From NCBI GenBank assembly GCA_033720955.1, contig JAWWBN010000080.1:1-14702 (forward strand): a stretch of 14,702 nt of DNA, read 5' to 3'. The position numbers and the translations under genes are program-made. Below the pieces are notes generated by a model. It did not search any database, had not been told where the DNA came from, and saw only the letters and a list, made by a program, of their open reading frames with translations. This document shows, piece by piece, positions 7,536 to 13,286 of this stretch. Source of the stretch: JAWWBN01 sp033720955 (lineage in GTDB: Bacteria; Acidobacteriota; Thermoanaerobaculia; Multivoradales; JAHEKO01). How positions within the stretch are numbered: position 1 is the first letter of the stretch; every line of letters starts with the position of its first letter.

Positions 7536-8669
7536 ATGGCCTTCACCGGCAAGCTCTCCGAGATCCGCGTCCCCGACCTCCTGCAGATCATCTCGACCGG
7601 AGACCGCAGCGGCACCCTGCGGCTGACCCGCCGCGACGCCCACGGCCTGATCGTGTTCCGCCGCGGAGGCATCATCTACGCCGCCTCCAGCTCCGTGCGC
7701 GAGACGGTGGGCAGCCTGCTCCTCTCCCGTCGCCTGGTCGACCACCGGGAGCTGATGGCCGCCCTGGAGGAGCAGCGCGCCTCCACCGAGGAGAAGCGGC
7801 TCGGCAGCATCCTGGTGGCCCGCGGCGCGATCACCCAGGAGGCCCTCGAGGAGCTCATCAGCCAGCAGGTCGAGCGGGTGATCCGAGAGCTGCTCGACTG
7901 GGACAGCGGCGTCTTCCGCTTCGACCTGATGGACATCTCCGACCGCGGCGAGGTGGAGGTCGACGCCCGCGGCCTGCTGCTGACCCGGGGTCTGGCTCCC
8001 GACAAGGTCCTGCTGCGGATCGCCACGGAGCTGGACGCCGCCGCAGGCGAGGACGGGAAGGTCGCGGCCCACGCCGGCTCCCCCGCCCCGGCCGACGCCC
8101 GCCCACCCTCCCAGGTACCCCCCGCGGACCGCGGCGAGCCCGCGGCCTCGACGCTGCGCTCGGTGATCTCCGAGATCCGCTCGCCCGAGTTCACCGGCGA
8201 GCTGACCGTCAAGATCATGGGCTTCGCCGCCACGGTGGTGCCGCGCGGGGTGCTCTTCTACGTCCGCCGCGGCCACTTCTGCGGCATGGGCCAGTTCGGC
8301 ATCGATCTGGCCCGGGGATCCCCCGACGAGACCGTGCGAGCGATGAAGGTGCCGCTCGACGCCTCCTCCATCCTGGCCGACGCCGCCGACGGCAAGCAGG
8401 TGGTCCGGGGCCCCATCGCGGAGACCGAGTGGAACGCCTACCTGCTGCGCGAGCTCGGCGGCCTCCTTCCGGCGGAGTCGATCGCGGTGCCCCTGGTCGT
8501 CAACTCCGAGGCGCTGCTGGTCTTCTACGGCGACTCGGCCCCCGACGACCGCCCCATCGGCTCCCTGGCCGAGCTCGAGGTCCTCATGCTCCAGGCCGGG
8601 CTGGCCATGGAGAAGCAGCTCCTGGAGAAGCGGATCGAGCAGTTCAAGCGGCTGCGAGCCCGCGACTGA
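7536..8669 (+). CDS. DUF4388 (PATAN-like) protein with GAF-like C-terminal domain
   Basis: 377 residues, no signal peptide or membrane helix. Residues 1-165 match the DUF4388 pattern: FTGKLSEIRVPDLLQIIS, then GTLRL, GLIVFRRGGIIYAASS, a helical region with a repeated RLGSILVARGAITQEAL motif, and VIRELLDWDSGVFRFDL. A Pro/Ala linker (170-204) leads to a second domain (205-350) resembling a GAF or PAS-type fold (VVPRGVLFYVRRGHFCGMGQFGIDL; SIAVPLVVNSEALLVFYGD). The last 25 residues are a charged amphipathic helix, probably coiled coil. DUF4388 proteins occur in signalling and motility-regulating systems of deltaproteobacteria and Acidobacteriota; the biochemical role is not known to me. It begins 26 nt after dnaE2, so co-transcription is possible. 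It converges on fabI with an 18-nt gap. Confidence 0.88.
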   Translation: MAFTGKLSEIRVPDLLQIISTGDRSGTLRLTRRDAHGLIVFRRGGIIYAASSSVRETVGSLLLSRRLVDHRELMAALEEQRASTEEKRLGSILVARGAITQEALEELISQQVERVIRELLDWDSGVFRFDLMDISDRGEVEVDARGLLLTRGLAPDKVLLRIATELDAAAGEDGKVAAHAGSPAPADARPPSQVPPADRGEPAASTLRSVISEIRSPEFTGELTVKIMGFAATVVPRGVLFYVRRGHFCGMGQFGIDLARGSPDETVRAMKVPLDASSILADAADGKQVVRGPIAETEWNAYLLRELGGLLPAESIAVPLVVNSEALLVFYGDSAPDDRPIGSLAELEVLMLQAGLAMEKQLLEKRIEQFKRLRARD

Positions 8670-8691
8670 GCCGCGCCGGCCACCGGCTCAG
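8666..8691. terminator. Perfect 8-bp inverted repeat spanning both stop codons (DUF4388 / fabI)
   Basis: CTGAGCCG (8666-8673) and CGGCTCAG (8684-8691) form a perfect 8-bp stem around a 10-nt GC-rich loop. The DUF4388-gene TGA (8667-8669) and the fabI TGA (complement of 8688-8690) lie in opposite arms. It occupies the entire intergenic gap of a convergent pair, the expected place for a bidirectional terminator. There is no U-tract on either side. Confidence 0.5.
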
Positions 8692-9479
8692 CCCTCCTCT
8701 TCCAGGGTCATCGCCATCACGTTGAAGCCGGCGTCCACGTAGACCACCTCGCCGGTGATTCCGGAGGCGAGCGGCGAGACCAGAAAGAGGCCGAGCTGCC
8801 CCACCTCGTCGTGGGTGATGTGACGCCGCAGCGGCGTGTTGACCCCGTAGGCCTTGTACATCTTCATGAAGCCCGGGATGCTGCGCGCCGCCACGGTCTT
8901 GACCGGACCGGCGGAGACGGCGTTGACCCGCACCCCCTTCGCGCCCAGGTCGTAGGCCAGATAGCGCACGCTCGCCTCCAGGGCGCTCTTGGCGATCCCC
9001 ATCACGTTGTACTTGGGCACGACCCGCTCGGCGGCGTGGTAGGTCAGGGTCACGATGCCGGAGCCCTCGGAGAGCAGCGGCTCGGCGTAGCGAGCGATGG
9101 TGACCAGCGAGTAGGCGGAGATCTCGAGGGCGGTGAGCCAGTCCTCGCGGCGGGTGTCCACGTAGCGACCCTCGAGGGCCTCCCGCGGGGCGAAAGCGAT
9201 GGCGTGGACCACGGCGTCCAGCCCGCCCCAGCCCTCCTTCAGACCGTCGAAGACCGCAGCCACCTCCTCGTCGCGGGTCACGTCGCACATGAAGAGCGGC
9301 GTCTCCGGGCGGTCGGCGGTGAGCTTCTCGACCTCTCCCTTGAGACGCTCGCCCTGGTAGCTGAAGGCGAGCTCGGCCCCCGCCTCCGCCAGCTTCTCGG
9401 CGATCGCCCAGCCCAGGCTCCGCCGGTTCGTGACCCCCATCACCAGGGCCCGCTTGCCCGTCATGTCCATGGTCAGCAT
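8688..9479 (-). CDS. fabI: Enoyl-[acyl-carrier-protein] reductase FabI
   Basis: 263 residues, the normal FabI length. It is a short-chain dehydrogenase that reduces trans-2-enoyl-ACP in the last step of each fatty-acid elongation cycle in the cytoplasm. The N-terminal cofactor loop is GVTNRRSLGWAIA (15-27), and CDV (65-67) contacts the adenine side. The catalytic tyrosines and lysine are Y147 (YHAAER), Y157 and K164 in YNVMGIAK (157-164), matching E. coli Y146, Y156 and K163. The C-terminus GEVVYVDAGFNVMAM is typical. Possible ATG starts lie at 9479, 9470 and 9464. I prefer 9479 because the hexamer TAAGAT ends 7 nt upstream, placing the transcription start at that ATG. An in-frame extension to 9530 has no family support. 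The gene is divergent from a PlsC-like acyltransferase. As FabI, this is the triclosan-sensitive class of enzyme. Confidence 0.97.
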   Translation of the reverse strand: MLTMDMTGKRALVMGVTNRRSLGWAIAEKLAEAGAELAFSYQGERLKGEVEKLTADRPETPLFMCDVTRDEEVAAVFDGLKEGWGGLDAVVHAIAFAPREALEGRYVDTRREDWLTALEISAYSLVTIARYAEPLLSEGSGIVTLTYHAAERVVPKYNVMGIAKSALEASVRYLAYDLGAKGVRVNAVSAGPVKTVAARSIPGFMKMYKAYGVNTPLRRHITHDEVGQLGLFLVSPLASGITGEVVYVDAGFNVMAMTLEEEG

Positions 9480-9486
9480 GGCGGGT

Positions 9487-9492
9487 ATCTTA
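9487..9492 (-). promoter_or_regulatory. Possible -10 (TAAGAT) of fabI, leaderless arrangement
   Basis: TAAGAT on the minus strand matches TATAAT at four of six positions and is followed by 7 nt and then ATG 9479. No -35 match is visible in the GC-rich sequence behind it; a 7-bp palindrome lies there instead (9496-9511). No Shine-Dalgarno precedes the ATG. Confidence 0.4.
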
Positions 9493-9495
9493 CTG

Positions 9496-9511
9496 GCGGC
9501 CGGGCGGCCGC
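9496..9511. repeat. GC-rich palindrome upstream of fabI
   Basis: GCGGCCG, GG, CGGCCGC: perfect 7-bp arms around two bases, beginning 3 bp behind the fabI -10 hexamer, where a regulator could bind. In sequence this rich in G and C, such a palindrome could arise by chance. The rest of the 107-bp fabI/acyltransferase gap shows no convincing promoter for the plus-strand gene. Confidence 0.25.
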
Positions 9512-9586
9512 GGCGGGGGCTGTGAGACAATCCACCCCACGCCGCCCACCCCCCGCCCGCTTGGGCCGCCGCGGCGCTCCTGAGGC

Positions 9587-10342
9587 ATGGCGTCCCGCAT
9601 CCGCTATCTCCTGCTCCTCGCGCTCAAGTACGCGACACGGCTCTTCTACCGCTATGAGCTGCGCTGGCTGCACTCCCCGCCCCCCGGGCCCTGGCCCGAC
9701 CTGCGGGTCATCGCCCTGCTACACCACACCAGCCTCTTCGAGTGGCTCTACGTCGGCCTGGCGCCCAATCACATCCTGAAGGCGCTGGCCTACCGCGCCG
9801 TGATCCCCGCCGCCGACGTCACCCTGGCCCGGCCCTTCATCGGCCGCTTCCTGCGCGCCTTCGGCGCCGACGTGGTGCCCATCACCCGCGAGAAGGACTC
9901 CACCTGGGCCGAGGTCCTGAGCCGGGTGGCCCCAAACCGGGTCATGGTGATCCTCCCCGAGGGTCGGATGATGCGCGCCGACGGCCTCGACAAGCACGGT
10001 CGCCCCATGACGGTCCGCGGCGGCATCGCCGACATCCTGCGCGCCATCCCGGCCGGTCGCATGCTCCTCGCCTACAGCGGCGGCCTCCACCACATCCAGA
10101 TCCCCGGGCACGGGGCGCCGCGGCTCTTCCGCCGCATCCTTCTCGCCGGGGAGCTGGTGGAGATCGGCGCCTACAAGAAGGCCCTGGGCGGCGACGCGGA
10201 CCCGGTGGAGTTCAAGCGCGCCGTCATCGAGGACCTCGAGCATCGCCGCGATCTCCGCTGCGGTCCGCTGGAGGTGGAGCTCCTCGGGCGGGAGCGGCTC
10301 GGCCGCCGGTCGCCACCCGAGCCGCGGTCGCCGTCAGGATGA
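9587..10342 (+). CDS. PlsC-like lysophospholipid / glycerolipid acyltransferase family protein
   Basis: 251 residues with a hydrophobic or amphipathic N-terminus (IRYLLLLALKYATRLFY, 5-21) that may anchor it to the membrane. It has an acyltransferase motif I form, HHTSLFEW (46-53): His47 followed by four residues and Glu52, where the family normally has HX4D. Motif II-like GADVVPITREKDS is at 93-105 and motif III-like LPEGRMMR at 123-130 (family: FPEGTRS). Enzymes of this family move an acyl chain from ACP or CoA to lysophosphatidic acid or a related hydroxyl acceptor. The substrate cannot be named. ATG 9587 is preceded only by GAGG placed too close to be a good ribosome site. It lies divergent from fabI, suggesting a lipid-synthesis link. 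Its last 39 codons overlap the 3' end of the opposite-strand EamA gene. Confidence 0.82.
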   Translation: MASRIRYLLLLALKYATRLFYRYELRWLHSPPPGPWPDLRVIALLHHTSLFEWLYVGLAPNHILKALAYRAVIPAADVTLARPFIGRFLRAFGADVVPITREKDSTWAEVLSRVAPNRVMVILPEGRMMRADGLDKHGRPMTVRGGIADILRAIPAGRMLLAYSGGLHHIQIPGHGAPRLFRRILLAGELVEIGAYKKALGGDADPVEFKRAVIEDLEHRRDLRCGPLEVELLGRERLGRRSPPEPRSPSG

Positions 10343-11156
10343 CGAGGCCCCCGGCCAGCGCCAGCCGGCCCGGGACCTCGCCCTGGAGCCACCAGGCCCA
10401 GATGGGGTTGAGCACCGGCTCGATCAGCAGCAGCAGCGACGCCTCGAGAGCGGCCACCCGCCGCAGCCCCGCGGTGAGGAGGAGGTAGGCCAGCGCCACC
10501 TGGAAGAGGCCGAGGAACGCCACGAGGGCCCAGTCGCGCGGCCCGGCGTCCGCCACCGGCAGAGCCGGTGGCAGGCAGACCCCGAAGGCGATGAGATTGC
10601 CGGCGATCACCGCCGCCATGGCGTCGGCGGGATCGGCGCCGTCGCGGCCCAGCCAGCGCAGGCCCACGATGGCGAAGGCGAAGCTGACGCCGCCGGCCAG
10701 GGCCAGGAGGTTCCCGGCCAGCGGCTGGGGCGCCGTCGCCGAGGCCACCGGCTCGAGGTCCAGAAAGACCAGGGCGAGCCCGGCCGCCAGGGCCCCCATG
10801 AAGCCGAGATCCCGCCGGGACGGCGTCTCCCCGAGCAGCCAGGGTCCGAGGATCAGGATGTAGAGCGGCGCCGTGGACTGCAGAAAGATGGTGCTGGCGG
10901 CGGTGGTCAGCTTGTTGGCCAGGGCGTAGAAGATCAGGGCGCCGGCGTAGGCCAGGCCGACGGCCGCGGTCCGCCGCGTGATCCGGCGGCGCGCCCGCGG
11001 CAGGAGGATCCCCAGCGCCGCCGCGGCCAGAGCGCCGCGGAAGCTGGCCACCTGCCAGCTCGTGAGCGCCGTGGCCTTGATGAGGGCGCCTCCGGTCGAG
11101 AAGAACAGCGCCGCTCCCAGCACCTGCAGACGGGGCAGGGCGGCGCCGCGGGTCAA
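10224..11156 (-). CDS. EamA/DMT-superfamily transporter
   Basis: 310 residues with about ten membrane helices in two EamA repeats (about 8-134 and 146-281). Repeat hallmarks are visible: SFRGALAAAALG (38-49), STAPLYILILGPWLLGE (94-110) and LIEPVLNPIWAWWLQGEVPG (244-263). DMT proteins of this type export or import amino acids, nucleobases and other small metabolites; the substrate is unknown. The start is taken as TTG 11156, which overlaps the TGA of the upstream LOG gene in TTGA. That gives a normal family length, and the first helix begins about residue 8. A later GTG would cut into the first helix. The tail (282-310) is Arg/Gly/Pro-rich and lies in the 119-bp overlap with the acyltransferase gene. 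Confidence 0.9.
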   Translation of the reverse strand: MTRGAALPRLQVLGAALFFSTGGALIKATALTSWQVASFRGALAAAALGILLPRARRRITRRTAAVGLAYAGALIFYALANKLTTAASTIFLQSTAPLYILILGPWLLGETPSRRDLGFMGALAAGLALVFLDLEPVASATAPQPLAGNLLALAGGVSFAFAIVGLRWLGRDGADPADAMAAVIAGNLIAFGVCLPPALPVADAGPRDWALVAFLGLFQVALAYLLLTAGLRRVAALEASLLLLIEPVLNPIWAWWLQGEVPGRLALAGGLVILTATAARVATGGRAAPARGAPPPADRSGDRGDARGPR

Positions 11157-11968
11157 CTCTCCCGGCCGACCGGCCGCCGGGCCGGCTCCGGCTTCCTCTC
11201 GCCGAAGAGGCGGAGCGGGCGCGGGCTCCGCCGCCACTCCAGACCGAATCGTCCGGTCGCCGCCTCGAGGACGTGGTCGGCGGCCTCCTCGGGCGAGTCG
11301 GTGACGAAGAACCGCTCCACGTCCTGCGGCGAGATGGTGCCCTCGCCCACCATCCTGTCGCGCATGAAGCCCAGCAGCGGCCGCCAGTAGTCGGAGCCCA
11401 TCAGGATCAACGGGAAGTCCGAGATCTTGTGGGTCTGCACCAGGGTGGCGGTCTCGAACACCTCGTCCAGGGTGCCGAAGCCGCCCGGCATCAGCACGAA
11501 TGCGTAGGAGTACTTGACCAGCATCACCTTGCGCACGAAGAAGTAGCGGAAGGTGACCCAGCGGTCCAGGTAGTCGTTGTGGCTCTGCTCGTGGGGCAGC
11601 TCGATGTTGCACCCCACCGAGCGGCCGCCGGCCTCCCGCGCGCCCCGGTTGGCCGCCTCCATGATGCCGGGGCCGCCGCCGGTCATCACCGTGAAGCCCC
11701 CCAGGGCGAGCCGCGCCGCGGTCTCGCGCGCCATCTGGTAGTAGCGGTTCTCCTCGGTGAACCGCGCCGAGCCGAAGACCGTGACGCACGGCCCCACGAA
11801 GTGCAGGGCGCGGAAGCCCTTGACGAACTCCAGGGCGATGCGGACGGTCCGGCCCAGCTCGCGCCAGCGCGGCTGGGGCCCCACCAGGAAGCGGCCGACG
11901 TCCTCCGTGGCCGCCACCTTCCCCCACACCGCCCGCTGCCCGGCGTCGCGCTCCTCCGGCTCGCTCAC
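11153..11968 (-). CDS. LOG-family nucleotide 5'-monophosphate phosphoribohydrolase (lysine-decarboxylase-like fold)
   Basis: 271 residues, a single Rossmann-like domain. Family motifs: TVFGSARF (63-70), GGGPGIMEAANRGA (97-110) and the signature PGGFGTLDE (161-169, family PGGxGTxxE). LOG enzymes split a nucleoside 5'-monophosphate, such as a cytokinin nucleotide or AMP/purine nucleotides, into free base and ribose 5-phosphate; older databases call them lysine decarboxylases, which is misleading. An N-terminal extension of about 60 residues before the core is seen in the longer bacterial members. Start GTG 11968 is supported by the hexamer TAGAAA ending 6 nt upstream, a leaderless layout. It is followed by the EamA gene with a TTGA overlap, so the two form one unit. 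The promoter is shared back to back with rocD. Confidence 0.92.
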   Translation of the reverse strand: MSEPEERDAGQRAVWGKVAATEDVGRFLVGPQPRWRELGRTVRIALEFVKGFRALHFVGPCVTVFGSARFTEENRYYQMARETAARLALGGFTVMTGGGPGIMEAANRGAREAGGRSVGCNIELPHEQSHNDYLDRWVTFRYFFVRKVMLVKYSYAFVLMPGGFGTLDEVFETATLVQTHKISDFPLILMGSDYWRPLLGFMRDRMVGEGTISPQDVERFFVTDSPEEAADHVLEAATGRFGLEWRRSPRPLRLFGERKPEPARRPVGRES

Positions 11969-11974
11969 GCGGCC

Positions 11975-12001
11975 TTTCTAGCACATCGTATGTGGTAGAA
12001 A
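11975..12001. promoter_or_regulatory. 27-bp near-perfect palindrome with mirrored extended -10 elements
   Basis: Left arm TTTCTAGCACAT (11975-11986), spacer CGT, right arm ATGTGGTAGAAA (11990-12001): 11 of 12 bases pair. Read outward, each arm ends in TGnTAGAAA (TGC on the minus strand, TGG on the plus strand), an extended -10 form. The minus-strand hexamer ends 6 nt before the LOG GTG; the plus-strand one puts the rocD transcript start at about 12008. Neither side has a good -35. The site could be a pair of divergent promoters, an operator, or both. Confidence 0.55.
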
Positions 12002-12007
12002 GCGCTC

Positions 12008-12024
12008 CGGGGGCCGACCCCCCG
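12008..12024 (+). promoter_or_regulatory. GC hairpin at the predicted 5' end of the rocD mRNA
   Basis: CGGGGG (12008-12013) pairs with CCCCCG (12019-12024) around a 5-nt loop. If transcription starts about 12008, the stem is at the very 5' end and its last base is the first base of the ribosome site. It could stabilise the message or tune access to the ribosome site. Confidence 0.35.
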
Positions 12025-12031
12025 AGGAGGT
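12024..12031 (+). promoter_or_regulatory. Shine-Dalgarno sequence of rocD (GAGGAGGT)
   Basis: GAGGAGGT lies 6 nt before GTG 12038 and fixes that start. It is the only strong Shine-Dalgarno seen in the window. Confidence 0.85.
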
Positions 12032-12037
12032 GCCACC

Positions 12038-13273
12038 GTGACCCGATCCACCGACCTGATCGAGATCGAAGAGCGACTGGGGGCCCACAACTACCACCCT
12101 CTCGACGTCGTCCTGACCCGCGGCGAGGGCGTCTGGGTGTGGGACGTCGAGGGGCGCAAGTACCTCGACTGCCTGGCCTCCTACTCGGCCGTCAACCAGG
12201 GCCACTGCCACCCCCGGATCGTGGAGGCGATGGTCGAGCAGAGCCGCCGGCTGGCGCTGACCTCCCGCGCCTTCCGCAACGACCGCCTGCCCGCCCTCTA
12301 CGAGAAGCTCACGGGCCTCTCCGGGTTCCAGCGGGTGCTGCCCATGAACACCGGCGCCGAGGCCGTCGAGACGGCGATCAAGGCGGCGCGCAAGTGGGCC
12401 TACACCGTGAAGGGCGTGCCCGACGGCGAGGCGGAGATCCTGGTCTTCACCGAGAACTTCCACGGCCGCACCACGACCATCGTCGGCTTCTCCTCCGAGG
12501 CGCAGTACCGCGCCGGCTTCGGTCCCTTCACGCCCGGCTTCCGCATCGTTCCCTACGGCGACGCCGACGCCCTGGCGGCCGCCATGCATCCCAACGTGGC
12601 GGCGGTCCTGGTGGAGCCCATCCAGGGCGAGGGCGGGATCATCGTGCCCCCCGACGGCTACCTCACCCGCCTGCGCGAGATCACCGCCGAGCACCACGCC
12701 CTGCTCCTGGTGGACGAGATCCAGTCGGGGCTGGGGCGGACCGGGACCCTCTTCGCCTACGAGCACGAGGGCATCCGGCCCGACGGAGTCATCCTGGGCA
12801 AGGCCCTCTCCGGCGGCCTCTATCCCGTCTCGGCCTTCCTCGCCGACGACGAGGTGATGGGCGTCTTCCACCCCGGCGACCACGGCTCCACCTACGGCGG
12901 CAACCCGGTGGCGGCCGCCACCGCCTGCGCCGCGCTCGACGTTCTGATCGAAGAGAGGATGCTCGAGAACTCCGCCGAGCTCGGCGCCTACGCCCTCGAG
13001 CGGCTGCGCGAGCTGGCGGCGCCGCACGTCGCCGAGGTCCGTGGCCGCGGCCTGTGGGTGGGCATCGAGCTCGAGCCCGACGCGGGGGGCGCCCGCCCCT
13101 ACTGCGAGGCGCTGCAGCGCCGCGGCATCCTGTGCAAGGAGACCCACGAGCACGTCATCCGGCTGGCGCCGCCCCTCGTCATCACCCGCGAGGTCCTCGA
13201 CTGGGCTCTCGACGAGATCGAGGCGGTGCTGGCGCCCACGCCGGCGGCGAAGCCGGTGGCGAGCCGGGCCTGA
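12038..13273 (+). CDS. rocD: Ornithine aminotransferase (ornithine--oxo-acid transaminase)
   Basis: 411 residues. A class-III PLP enzyme that moves the delta-amino group of ornithine to 2-oxoglutarate, giving glutamate-5-semialdehyde for proline or glutamate. The sequence follows eukaryotic and Bacillus ornithine aminotransferases closely: GAHNYHPL, SSYSAVNQGHCHP-like (48-59), LPMNTGAEAVETAIKAARKW, FHGRTT, VEPIQGEGG, LLLVDEIQSGLGRTG, ILGKALSGGLYPVSA and HGSTYGGNP. PLP lysine is K255 and the cofactor Asp is D226. Ornithine-specific residues known from the human enzyme (Tyr55, Arg180, Glu235) have counterparts Y19, R144 and E198, which argues for ornithine rather than acetylornithine or GABA as substrate. 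GTG start with strong ribosome site. The next gene begins 13 nt after the stop, so the two are probably co-transcribed. Confidence 0.97.
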   Translation: MTRSTDLIEIEERLGAHNYHPLDVVLTRGEGVWVWDVEGRKYLDCLASYSAVNQGHCHPRIVEAMVEQSRRLALTSRAFRNDRLPALYEKLTGLSGFQRVLPMNTGAEAVETAIKAARKWAYTVKGVPDGEAEILVFTENFHGRTTTIVGFSSEAQYRAGFGPFTPGFRIVPYGDADALAAAMHPNVAAVLVEPIQGEGGIIVPPDGYLTRLREITAEHHALLLVDEIQSGLGRTGTLFAYEHEGIRPDGVILGKALSGGLYPVSAFLADDEVMGVFHPGDHGSTYGGNPVAAATACAALDVLIEERMLENSAELGAYALERLRELAAPHVAEVRGRGLWVGIELEPDAGGARPYCEALQRRGILCKETHEHVIRLAPPLVITREVLDWALDEIEAVLAPTPAAKPVASRA

Positions 13274-13286
13274 GACGGCGGCAGCG

